A stretch of 64,000 nt of DNA, taken from Bradyrhizobium sp. AS23.2 (GTDB lineage Bacteria > Pseudomonadota > Alphaproteobacteria > Rhizobiales > Xanthobacteraceae). The notes beneath the pieces are model-generated. The model ran no database searches, was not told where the DNA came from, and was given only the letters and a program-made list of their open reading frames with translations. Below, in pieces: positions 1 through 7,429 of this stretch (position 1 is its first letter; every line of letters begins with the position of its first letter). The DNA is taken from contig NZ_LGHM01000147.1 in the NCBI RefSeq assembly GCF_001908185.1, positions 1-64,000 of the forward strand, read 5' to 3'. The position numbers and the translations under genes were made by a program.

Positions 1-573
1 GAATTACATTCTTCATTTCGTGCTTTAAGTTGGTCGCGCTTGCGAGTTTGGGGGCTAAGAAGGTCGTGGACGAATAGCTTCTTCTATCGCCATCAAGCGC
101 CTCGGCGTTTTCACACAGCCAAGACCCAATTGAGACATTGGTCATTCCAGTCGTGACACCGAATCGACGCTTGCAGTGACGTAGCCGTTGTGAAGGACAG
201 TGTGACTGTCACACACCAATGGTGAGAGGGACGAGGTGTCGAGAGCACGCATCTATGCTTTCGCTGAGGGATTGATACCGACCAACGTATGACTAGGCCG
301 TGCCGAGCCATCAGTGGTTGCAGCTAATAGTCCTGCAGGGCGGCGTAACGCGCGCCGGCCTTTCTCTTTTGAGGATGCGATGACGTTCAGCATTCATGCG
401 AGGAAGGAGGACGGGAAACCGTCGTTGCGCGCCACGTCAGTCCAATGCTGGCGGTTGCGAAAGCTCGCATCCTAGTTGGGGCAGGAGGCAGGTGCAGATC
501 ACCGACGAGTACGGCAAGATATATCAGCCTAACAGGTTCGAGGATCTACTCAGATTCGACCGAAAGCCTCCGA
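1..573. other. No supported gene
   Basis: Only short overlapping open frames without recognisable motifs or good ribosome sites occur here. The low coding density and lower G+C by eye suggest accessory or decayed DNA. I see no RNA gene or clear repeat. Confidence 0.5.
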
Positions 574-771
574 TTAGGTTTTGAGCTTCCGCGCTGCTTC
601 GGCGTCGCGAGCCAATCGCTCCGCCTTTAACCGCTCGTGGTTTGCATGGAACGCCTTTTGAGTGCGTTCATACGCGCCCATCGCCACCTTGACGTCCGCC
701 TCCTTGAAGGCTTTTCGTGCCTCACGCTCGGCCGCGGTGGGCACCTTCCGTCCGTATGTGTAATCCCTCAT
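574..771 (-). CDS. Small charged hypothetical protein (65 aa)
   Basis: Function unknown. The 65-residue product begins MRDYTYGRKVPTAAEREARK and is rich in Ala, Arg, Lys and Glu, with heptad-like spacing compatible with one long helix. A very strong ribosome site (AAGGAGGAGG) lies just before the ATG, which is the main support for a real gene. Similar short Lys/Ala/Glu-rich proteins are common in Bradyrhizobium genomes (from memory, not searched). It has no signal peptide or membrane segment and stands alone. Confidence 0.7.
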   Translation of the reverse strand: MRDYTYGRKVPTAAEREARKAFKEADVKVAMGAYERTQKAFHANHERLKAERLARDAEAARKLKT

Positions 772-881
772 TTCCTCCTCCTTTTGCGTTTGCTTACTGC
801 GCAGTTTTTTGTCGGTGGCTCGAAAGTCGCATCGGAGTTTCCCGGGAGCTCGAGGCCCAATCTGCCATTTTGTGTTTACAC

Positions 882-1058
882 TTAACTACGCGCCGCAACT
901 ACGTGATTGCAGACAGCACATTGAAACGTATGCAAGTCGACGCCTGGGCGTGCTGGCTCGATGCTGGTAAGCATCATCTCGGCCTTGCACTTCGGACAGG
1001 CGGGGCGCCCAAGTGCAACCGGCGGAATGGCGGATGACATGCGCTGAGATTGGGGCAT
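882..1058 (-). CDS. Small zinc-ribbon-like hypothetical protein
   Basis: About 58 residues with a CPKC knuckle near residue 20 and a CAVC knuckle near residue 46, the spacing of a treble-clef or zinc-ribbon metal site. The function is unknown; such small proteins may bind nucleic acid or protein. I chose the ATG at 1058 because GGGGAGG lies about 6 bases upstream. An in-frame ATG at 1073 has no such site and would add five residues. It is a single gene pointing towards the 65-residue protein gene at 574-771. Confidence 0.65.
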   Translation of the reverse strand: MPQSQRMSSAIPPVALGRPACPKCKAEMMLTSIEPARPGVDLHTFQCAVCNHVVAARS

Positions 1059-1527
1059 ATGATGCCTCCCCATCGAATAGGCGGGAGCGCAACACTCTCT
1101 GTCACCGGTGGATGCCCGTGATGCAGCGGTGATGGAGCCATATGGATCCCGATCAAACCAAATAGCCAGTTAATTCGTGTTCGGTTGCTGAATTAGTGGT
1201 TCCAGAGCGATTCAAGTGTCAAAACAGGGCCTGCGCGCCATCCGCGGTGCGATCAGGACGCGAAATATTTCAGATTGGGACGGAACGATTCACCTGGGCT
1301 GGTCTTGGTCCTCAGCAATCGGCGATCCTATCTCCGAAAGCCAAGCCACTGACCGGTCGACATTTTGCTCAATGCCCGGCGGGAGGTCTCAAACGGCCTC
1401 AGATATGCGCGCACTGAGGCCGTTTTGCTTGTTCAATGACCCATCTGCGACCTTGGGCAGCACTCAAGAAAGTGCACGATTTCACTTGATCGGCGGAAGG
1501 GTTGCCCCAGGCGGCGATGTCCTGAGC
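1059..1527. other. Intergenic stretch with one terminator-like hairpin
   Basis: No convincing gene. Overlapping open frames on the plus strand lack recognisable motifs. The only structured element is the hairpin at 1391-1426, listed separately. Confidence 0.4.
1391..1426 (+). terminator. Rho-independent-like hairpin
   Basis: An ACGGCCTCAG arm (about 1393-1402) pairs with CTGAGGCCGT (1414-1423), followed by TTTTGCTT on the plus strand. There is no supported plus-strand gene upstream, so what it terminates is unclear. It could end an unrecognised short RNA or be left from a lost gene. Confidence 0.45.
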
Positions 1528-1710
1528 CTACGCGCTTATGTTCAACTGCCGCAGCACTTCAGTAATGAGTTGCTTCACGTCCTGATGGCCACCGTCGTTG
1601 AAGGTGATGCGCGTGCCTTGCCCGTCGGGCAGTGGTGTGGCGGTCACGATCCTATCCGTGTTGATGACGATGGGTTGATCGTCCGGTTGCGTGAACTGCA
1701 CGAATGCCAT
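1528..1710 (-). CDS. Small hypothetical protein, FlbD-like fold
   Basis: About 60 residues starting MAFVQFTQPDDQPIVINTD and ending in a helical segment (VKQLITEVLRQLN). The pattern of two or three beta strands, an 'I-N-x-D-x-I' segment, a TRITFNDGG strand and a C-terminal helix recalls small FlbD-like proteins, but no flagellar genes are near and I do not assign that role. The start at 1710 is preferred over 1788 because the upstream residues are low-complexity and unlike the core. The ribosome site is weak. Confidence 0.6.
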   Translation of the reverse strand: MAFVQFTQPDDQPIVINTDRIVTATPLPDGQGTRITFNDGGHQDVKQLITEVLRQLNISA

Positions 1711-2235
1711 GAAAGATCGATCCGGCCTGTTGGGCGCGAGCCGCGCGCGGCGCCCCGAAACTTGCGACGCGGGGGGCGTCAAGGTCAAGCCTGTGTACCG
1801 AAAACGTAAAGGCGAGACGCTTCAAATGGCTTGCGGCGTCCGTACCCGCTTCACCCGATGCGCAGCCTCGCCTCCCGGTGAGGGCAGTACTCATCTACGC
1901 GGTTGCGGAATGACCGCTGCTGGCCCATCCCCGACATGAATCGATATTCGCTCTTCGGCCGCTATTGGAGCTAATGCGGACGTGGCGAATTTCCGAGTAC
2001 ACGCCCTAGAACCCCTGCCAATGGCGAGTTTGCTTGCGCGGCCACTATGTCTCGACCGCTGGGCTGGGCATCTTGTCCACGACGAACGTGCTCGTCGTCG
2101 CGTTCGGACGTCCTTGATCACCTTCGGTTCGATCAGCCGGGCTGATTATACAGACAAACGCAAAACGGGCATGCTCTCGCACGAGAGCATGCCCGCTTGA
2201 AATTCGATTGCTGCGCTTGATCAGCGCGTGTTGCG
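1711..2235. other. Intergenic stretch, hairpin near its end
   Basis: No supported gene. The open frames here have no recognisable composition or motifs. The terminator of the hsp20 operon lies at 2162-2195. Confidence 0.4.
2162..2195 (-). terminator. Terminator of the hsp20-DUF1150 operon
   Basis: CGGGCATGCTCTCG (2166-2179) and CGAGAGCATGCCCG (2182-2195) form a perfect 14-base-pair palindrome. On the minus strand it is followed by TTTTGCG, and it lies 40 bases beyond the DUF1150 stop codon. Position, stem and T tract together fit an intrinsic terminator. Confidence 0.8.
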
Positions 2236-2508
2236 TCAGTGCACGCTGACGGCTTGCAGCTCGTTGCTCCAGGCGTTTGCGATCGCGGCTTCGCGGCTGT
2301 CGGTCAGCATGATCGGCGTGCCGTCGGCGGCGTGGAGCGCGAAGAGTTTCAAGCCCGGCGCGATTGTCGGCGCTTCGGGAAACAGGCCCGGCACGTCCTC
2401 GGAGCGGATCTGCTTCACATAGGCGATGTGGCCTTCGCCAAGGGTTGCCAGCGTCTCGGGCGAGACGTTCTTGGCTTCGTATTCGAACGCAACATGACCT
2501 TCACTCAT
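2236..2508 (-). CDS. DUF1150 family protein
   Basis: A 90-residue protein with the DUF1150 pattern: an early YEAKNVSPETLATLGEGHIAYV segment (shown here in part as SPETLATLGEGHIAYVK), then FALHAADGTPIML and REAAIANAW near the C terminus. The family is small, restricted largely to alphaproteobacteria, and commonly sits next to a small heat-shock gene, as here. Its biochemical role is not known. It is the second gene of a two-gene operon, 51 bases after hsp20, and is followed by a strong terminator. Co-transcription from the heat-regulated leader is likely. Confidence 0.88.
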   Translation of the reverse strand: MSEGHVAFEYEAKNVSPETLATLGEGHIAYVKQIRSEDVPGLFPEAPTIAPGLKLFALHAADGTPIMLTDSREAAIANAWSNELQAVSVH

Positions 2509-2559
2509 GGTCTCGACTCCTGTCTCGAAACTAAGCGGTCGAGTCCGCTACTCGTTCCA

Positions 2560-2985
2560 TTATTCGTGCTCATTGATAGCAATTGTCTTAACGATCCTTT
2601 CCGGTTCCGGCCGGGCGAGATCGATCGACAACAACCCGTTCTTCAGATCCGCACCCAGCACCAGCATCCCCTCCGCCAGCACGAAGGTGCGCTGGAAGTG
2701 GCGCGCGGCGATGCCGCGATGGATATATTGCCGGGTTTTGTCGTCGTGCTGCCGCCCGCGAATCACGAGCTGGTTTTCCTCAATGGTTACATCGAGTTGG
2801 TCGCGGGTGAATCCGGCGACCGCCAGCGTGATGCGCAAGCGTTCGGGCTGGCCGTCCGAACGGTCGCACCTCTCGATATTGTAGGGAGGGTAGCCGTCGG
2901 CACCTTTGACGACGCGATCGAGCACGCGCTCAATCTCATCGAAGCCCAGAAGGAACGGACTGGAAAGCGTGGGAACACGAGACAT
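2560..2985 (-). CDS. Hsp20/alpha-crystallin small heat-shock protein
   Basis: A 141-residue ATP-independent holdase that binds unfolding proteins in the cytoplasm. The N-terminal SPFLLGFDEIERVLDR segment and 'YPPYNIE' are typical of rhizobial class A small Hsps. The alpha-crystallin domain spans about residues 37-130, with 'LAVAGF', 'LVIRGR', 'YIHRGIAARHFQRTF' and 'LKNGLLSIDL', and the C-terminal tail is short. It leads an operon with the DUF1150 gene. Its 5' leader folds into a ROSE-type thermosensor hairpin (2992-3017) that pairs the ribosome site, so synthesis should rise when heat melts the hairpin. Confidence 0.92.
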   Translation of the reverse strand: MSRVPTLSSPFLLGFDEIERVLDRVVKGADGYPPYNIERCDRSDGQPERLRITLAVAGFTRDQLDVTIEENQLVIRGRQHDDKTRQYIHRGIAARHFQRTFVLAEGMLVLGADLKNGLLSIDLARPEPERIVKTIAINEHE

Positions 2986-2991
2986 AGTTTA

Positions 2992-3017
2992 CAAAGTCCT
3001 CGCGGAAAGCGACTTTG
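2992..3017 (-). promoter_or_regulatory. ROSE-type RNA thermometer, SD-closing hairpin
   Basis: In the minus-strand RNA, CAAAGU and ACUUUG form a six-pair stem, above which UCGCU faces the Shine-Dalgarno AGGA across a UUCCGCG loop. This is the U(U/C)GCU:AGGA arrangement that defines the last hairpin of ROSE elements, which repress rhizobial small heat-shock genes at low temperature. The hsp20 ATG lies 11 bases downstream of AGGA. The rest of the leader (to about 3100) could form the accessory hairpins, but I did not fold it. Confidence 0.8.
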
Positions 3018-3148
3018 GCATTTCAGGGCCCTGATCGGCACCCCTTGGTCAACAATATGGTCATATCCCCGTGTGGGTTCAAGCACCTAGCCGGGGGGCT
3101 GTGGATGGCGGCATGCCGGGGCAGGGCCTCCGCGGGACCCCTGCAGCC

Positions 3149-4324
3149 CTACTCAGCCTCGGTTTCAGGCGGCCAAGGATCGGGAAGTCCGAGCATGTCA
3201 GCCAAACGGGTGCCTTCAACCGGCGAAAAGTTCCCTTCCTCGTCGAGCTTCCAGCCGGGAAGCGGCAACACATCATCGGACAGCGGATGCGTCGCCCATG
3301 GATGACGCATGATGAGGGGTTGCCACCGATCTTGCCGTAGATCCCAGAGATGCGGGCGCGGCAAAAGGATTGCAGCGCTGACGTTCGGATGTTGAGGGCT
3401 TCCCGGGCGGCCCCAATATCCATTGTTTCGTCTCTTGTCCTCGGTCTCAATAGCTCCGTCAGCGAACGTCCGTACTTCGGTGTAGACCGTGCCATGGACG
3501 GCTTCGATGAAGTTATCAGCGTTTGAGTCGCCACCCGCGAGTTCGCCTTCACAGTCGACGACGGCCACGATGTAGGGATGAGCGAAGTCTCCGTATCGGC
3601 TGCCCTTCTTCTTTAAGGCTGCACGGATTTCGGCGTCGGCTTTTACTTCGCGCACTTCGCCCATTGCGCTACCGATGGACCGCTCCGGTACAACGTCCTC
3701 TTTGAAGCCGCCGACCAGTGTTAACTCGATCTGCCAATCGTCCGCAGCGAAGGTCTTGGCAGGCATGACCTCCGGATCATTCTGCCCCGATTCGGCCGCC
3801 CATTTCTCGATCTCGGCGCATAGCTTGCCGACGTTCGGACTTGTGGTGCCACGGGCTGTCATGTCGTAGCTAAGCCTGAAGCCGGCCGGGAGCTTGGTCT
3901 TGTCGATCGCATTGTAAATCGTTGCTTCCCGGTTATTCATTCCGACCGTTTCGTTTGTAGGCCCGAAGGTCGTCACTTCGAGATATGCGACAGCAGCGCC
4001 GCCTTCGGTCTTGATGAGGAAATCGGGCTTGCGGGTCGGGTGCGGCGAGTCGGGATGAATCTCGACCTTGTAGCCGAGTTTCACAAGTGTCGCATGCATC
4101 ATCAGCTCGGCGAGCGCAGCCTGATAGTACGAGCTATCGCTGTCTCTCATGCGGGCAATCATTTCAGCCCGCTCAGGTTCAGGAAATTCGTTGATCCACT
4201 TGTTCAATAGCTGCCGATACGTCTCGATCTCCGGCCACGCGCAGGAATCATAAAAAGCGAAGTCGCTCTCTCCCTGTTTCTTGGGCTCCTGACGCGTTCT
4301 GTGCTTTGCTTCGAACAGAGACAT
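3149..4324 (-). CDS. PD-(D/E)XK-like hypothetical protein downstream of the pAgo gene
   Basis: 391 residues of unknown function. Around residues 70-120 it has E73 (in LAELMMH), then P100-D101 (KPDFLIKT), then E116-V-T118 (YLEVTT), a pattern like a PD-(D/E)XK nuclease core but with Thr where Lys is usual. The C-terminal 270 residues contain strands (IELTLVGGF, YIVAVVDCEG) and end acidic and Pro-rich. The start at 4324 is the first ATG; an upstream in-frame TTG at 4333 is less likely. It lies 52 bases after the Argonaute stop on the same strand, so co-transcription is plausible. It may be an accessory part of the defence operon or an independent island gene. Confidence 0.75.
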   Translation of the reverse strand: MSLFEAKHRTRQEPKKQGESDFAFYDSCAWPEIETYRQLLNKWINEFPEPERAEMIARMRDSDSSYYQAALAELMMHATLVKLGYKVEIHPDSPHPTRKPDFLIKTEGGAAVAYLEVTTFGPTNETVGMNNREATIYNAIDKTKLPAGFRLSYDMTARGTTSPNVGKLCAEIEKWAAESGQNDPEVMPAKTFAADDWQIELTLVGGFKEDVVPERSIGSAMGEVREVKADAEIRAALKKKGSRYGDFAHPYIVAVVDCEGELAGGDSNADNFIEAVHGTVYTEVRTFADGAIETEDKRRNNGYWGRPGSPQHPNVSAAILLPRPHLWDLRQDRWQPLIMRHPWATHPLSDDVLPLPGWKLDEEGNFSPVEGTRLADMLGLPDPWPPETEAE

Positions 4325-4376
4325 CGACGGCAATCTCCGTGCAAATTAAGCGAAGACCGCTGTGTGATGCGGGTGT

Positions 4377-5831
4377 CTAGATATATCGCGCATAGTCAGA
4401 ACTTACCCTTTGATCGGTCACATATTTAAGTACCTCACCCACCGCCCGCGCCGCTCTGATCGGAATCGGCAACTTCTGATTCATCTGCGTGGAGTTCCAA
4501 TTCACCTTTGTCAAAGACAGAACCTCGCTCGCGATTTGCACGATCGTACTGTCGCTGCCTTCATACGGGCAAAGCAGCAAGGGGCGCGGATCGTAAAGTC
4601 CGGGGTACGTGCCGTAGTAAGGGATACTTCCATTTGTGTAGAGCAGACCCTTACCGTCCAACTCCACGAACGTGCCCCTCATTACAGGATAGTTTCCATC
4701 GCGCAGCACTTTGACGGAATAGGATTCCTGAACCCAAACTAGATCGCGAAGCTCCGCTCCCGCTTCGTCGAGAGCTTCAAAAATTCCTTCTGCCTCTTCA
4801 TCGCGGAACTGTGACGTTTTGAGAACGATGACGCGCGCCGGGTAGTGTTTGTGGTGATTCCTATATGCGGAGAGCGCATCTCTAATCAGTTCGTGGGCGT
4901 CTTCCCGCGTCATATAAGGGTGGCGACCTCTGCTCTCGGTTTCCGCTCGCTTTCCCTTGAGAATAAACCCGCGGCCTCTTTCGTCGAACATCTGGGCAGC
5001 GCTTGTGAAGAGCTGCTGTCCGCCCACCTCGCGATAGAAACTGATGCCGATATAGCAAGCCGTGAATTCACCATCCTGCGGCATCTTCCGCCATGGAATG
5101 CGGCCTGTCCCCTTGTAGTACAGTGTTGTGAGTAGGTTCCAAGTTCGTGCCGCTTGATCCTGGATCTTTCTGGCGCGGCTCTCTTTGACTTTAAGGGGGA
5201 TTTTCGCTGTCTCGTCGAACACGTCTTCCCAAGCAATCTGAATCGGGAAGCTCAGCCCCATAGCCTTCGCTTTGAGCATGCCGCGAAAATCAGGCGCGTC
5301 CGAGCCCCCACTATCATCTTTCTCAGTCGTCGACTTGGAATCAACCTTTGCATTCCATACACGCTCGATCAATTCGACCGGCAGGGCGACGATCGCAACG
5401 TGTGGTCGATGGCTGCTTTCGTCGAGCGTCTCTAGCTGCTTCACGATTTCATCTACCGCCATTTCGACGGCCTTGCCGTGATGTGGTTCCTTCCTGATCT
5501 TGTCGATCTTGGATTGAGCGATCGCTACAGTTGCTCCATCGGCGATCTCGAATTTGCAACGGAACGGATTCCGATTTCCCAAGCCGGGGAAGTCTGGATG
5601 CATGTTCGGATGTTTCTCACCCTTGCCCGCAAATCCGGCCGCAGCGTCAGTAAGAAACTCCTTCGCGTCTTCCACGGTTTTTGAGCTGCCAATTACCGCT
5701 ATCTTGATCACATCTCCTAGAGGAGTTTGCAGTGGGCCTGCTTCGAACAAGCCTAGCCGCGGATCAGGATGATGATGCTTATCGCCGAATTCGAGCTGCG
5801 GTTCATCGAAGATCTTTGTTTCAAACTTCAT
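4377..5831 (-). CDS. Short prokaryotic Argonaute (MID-PIWI), catalytically inactive
   Basis: A 484-residue guide-binding protein, the length of short pAgos, which lack the N and PAZ domains. N-terminal FGDKHHHPDPRLGLFEAGPL (residues 15-34) and a Rossmann-like MID with DFRGMLKAKA...PIQ (181-198, where K187 and Q198 may help bind the guide 5' end) lead into PIWI. PIWI shows YIGISFY (260-266), PARVIVLKTSQF (331-342), LLYTNGSIP (396-404), YGTYPG (406-411) and LTKVNWNS (440-447). Ser264 stands where active Argonautes have the first catalytic Asp, so target cleavage is not expected. The ATG at 5831 overlaps the effector's TGA (ATGA). It should form a heterodimer with the APAZ partner and switch on its nuclease after guide-directed target recognition. 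Confidence 0.93.
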   Translation of the reverse strand: MKFETKIFDEPQLEFGDKHHHPDPRLGLFEAGPLQTPLGDVIKIAVIGSSKTVEDAKEFLTDAAAGFAGKGEKHPNMHPDFPGLGNRNPFRCKFEIADGATVAIAQSKIDKIRKEPHHGKAVEMAVDEIVKQLETLDESSHRPHVAIVALPVELIERVWNAKVDSKSTTEKDDSGGSDAPDFRGMLKAKAMGLSFPIQIAWEDVFDETAKIPLKVKESRARKIQDQAARTWNLLTTLYYKGTGRIPWRKMPQDGEFTACYIGISFYREVGGQQLFTSAAQMFDERGRGFILKGKRAETESRGRHPYMTREDAHELIRDALSAYRNHHKHYPARVIVLKTSQFRDEEAEGIFEALDEAGAELRDLVWVQESYSVKVLRDGNYPVMRGTFVELDGKGLLYTNGSIPYYGTYPGLYDPRPLLLCPYEGSDSTIVQIASEVLSLTKVNWNSTQMNQKLPIPIRAARAVGEVLKYVTDQRVSSDYARYI

Positions 5832-7147
5832 TCGAACAACAGCTCCTGCGCATCGTCTATCGCATTCGGGGGTTTCTTTTGCGAACCCCAAACATCCTCG
5901 GGTACACGTGTAGCCAGGGCAACTGTCGGAGGCTGGCCAAACTTCAGACTTGGCTCTGTCGTGGCTTTCGCAAAAAGATTGCTTTCATCCTGCTCAGATT
6001 GGCTCAGGAAACGGTGCCACATTACGACTTGACCTCGCAGGGAAGCGCTGTTGTCTAAGCGCTTCTTACCTGCCAGCAACGCAGCGGGATACGAGTGAGG
6101 AATGAAGCCATTTGTGGTGAAGAAGTATGTCGGATTGATCACCAAGTACCATTGATCATAGAGCCGCTCGAATCGCGGAATGAACGCATGGTGCCGGACA
6201 AACTCAATTTTGGCTTTGTCCGTTTTGCTCTCTGCGACATTGACTACTTCAGTAGACGCTCTTTTCTTCGATGCTTCGTATGAAAATGAGCGCGACGTAT
6301 TCTCAGCCGGGGCGCGGACGTAAAACAGCTTGCGATCCTTACTCCAGCGCAATTCGTTGCGGACTTGATGGTCGAAAGTCTTGCGTAGCAAGAACGCAAA
6401 GTTGTTCTGTTCGTCGTGATCTTCGTGAAAAGCAAGCAAGGACGTTTCGATGGCTTCCACCTGATCAAGGTCGACAATGTCTTTGCAAACCGTCTCTCGG
6501 GGATCGCTAAACGACCAGAATGTTCCGCCCTTAATTACCCAATCAAAGCGCGCTCCGTCACCGTCTAGGAGGATCGCGGCTGCCCTCTTCGGTGTGTGCG
6601 GCGTAGAGGAGACAAATACTTCAGGCGGCAATTTCACTGGCAGAATATTCACCAGCGCTTCTTCGCCGCCGCCGATCGGTGGAACGTAGTAGCCGAACCC
6701 GGCCTTTGGTACGGTAAGGGCAGCGAGGCGATCCACTGCATTCGGATCCAGAACGTCGCGCATCTTGTCGAACTGAAGTCTGCGCTCTTCCTCTTTGATA
6801 TCGCTGCCTACTTCCTTCCAGAAGTAAGACTCATCCGATTTGCGGTAGAGCACGATGATGATCGGGAGGTTGGAACCTTGCCAGTAAGCCAAATCAGCAG
6901 GGCGCAATAGATAACTAAAACCAGCTTCGTCTTCCGAGGCGTAGTGCGATGACTCTGTTGCTTTGACCTGCACGGCAATCATTCGGGCCAAAGGCTTACC
7001 TTTGTCCATGACCTCAGCAATGCCATCAACGCCGGCCTCAAGACGTGAACGGCCGTCGAACTGAAAGCCCATGTTGAGAAAGCGCAGCCGTACCGCGGTT
7101 TCGCCGATCTCTCCCAAGAGCTGGCTGGAAGTAATAGTCTTCGTCAT
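5828..7147 (-). CDS. DUF4365 (DREN) nuclease-APAZ effector of a SPARDA system
   Basis: 439 residues. Residues 1-150 form a DUF4365 restriction-endonuclease-like domain: LGEIGE (11-16), GVDGIAEV with D41, and IAVQVKAT with Q60 and K62, the E...D...QxK pattern of PD-(D/E)XK nucleases. Residues about 180-430 match APAZ: HHAFIPRF (309-316), DQWYLVINPTYFFTTNGF (321-338) and RGQVVMWHRFLS. DUF4365-APAZ partnered with a short pAgo defines SPARDA, in which target recognition unleashes indiscriminate DNA and RNA cleavage that kills or arrests the infected cell. The ATG at 7147 is chosen over a TTG at 7165. No strong ribosome site is visible. Base composition looks lower in G+C than flanking genes. Confidence 0.93.
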   Translation of the reverse strand: MTKTITSSQLLGEIGETAVRLRFLNMGFQFDGRSRLEAGVDGIAEVMDKGKPLARMIAVQVKATESSHYASEDEAGFSYLLRPADLAYWQGSNLPIIIVLYRKSDESYFWKEVGSDIKEEERRLQFDKMRDVLDPNAVDRLAALTVPKAGFGYYVPPIGGGEEALVNILPVKLPPEVFVSSTPHTPKRAAAILLDGDGARFDWVIKGGTFWSFSDPRETVCKDIVDLDQVEAIETSLLAFHEDHDEQNNFAFLLRKTFDHQVRNELRWSKDRKLFYVRAPAENTSRSFSYEASKKRASTEVVNVAESKTDKAKIEFVRHHAFIPRFERLYDQWYLVINPTYFFTTNGFIPHSYPAALLAGKKRLDNSASLRGQVVMWHRFLSQSEQDESNLFAKATTEPSLKFGQPPTVALATRVPEDVWGSQKKPPNAIDDAQELLFE

Positions 7148-7429
7148 TGGCGAAAAATAGAACAATTGAGGAACGGCGTTAAGCGCACCTTTTGAACAAA
7201 TTCGGTGTTAGCGAAGGCCCTTAACCCGACTCTAACTTCAGCGATTCGCTCCTGCTTGTCCTCAATCGCTATAAGGTTGTCCCACTAATCCGCGGAAAAA
7301 TGCCTTGGCGCAGCTGACGCCAGTTAAGGCAATGATCTTGTTATGATTCCTGCGCGAATCAGGCTTTGCGCCGGCGACTGTGCATGGGGTTGTTTTCGCG
7401 TTTTTTGTCTGGCGGTCCCGCGGAACCGG
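7148..7429. other. Intergenic region upstream of the SPARDA operon
   Basis: This stretch separates ugpC from the effector gene and must hold the promoter of the defence operon. It is more A+T-rich than its surroundings near 7148-7290. I see no clear -35/-10 pair, no regulator gene, and no direct repeat or integrase that would mark the island edge. Confidence 0.4.

Noticed and set aside
111..311. 66-codon minus-strand frame near the window start
   Set aside because: No ribosome site, odd composition (many His, Ser, Thr, Trp) and no recognisable motif.
1216..1809. 197-codon plus-strand frame
   Set aside because: It spans a terminator-like hairpin and lies opposite the better-supported small gene at 1528-1710.
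3149..7147. CRISPR array or toxin-antitoxin origin for the island
   Set aside because: No direct repeats with spacers and no toxin-antitoxin pair; the genes match an Argonaute system instead.
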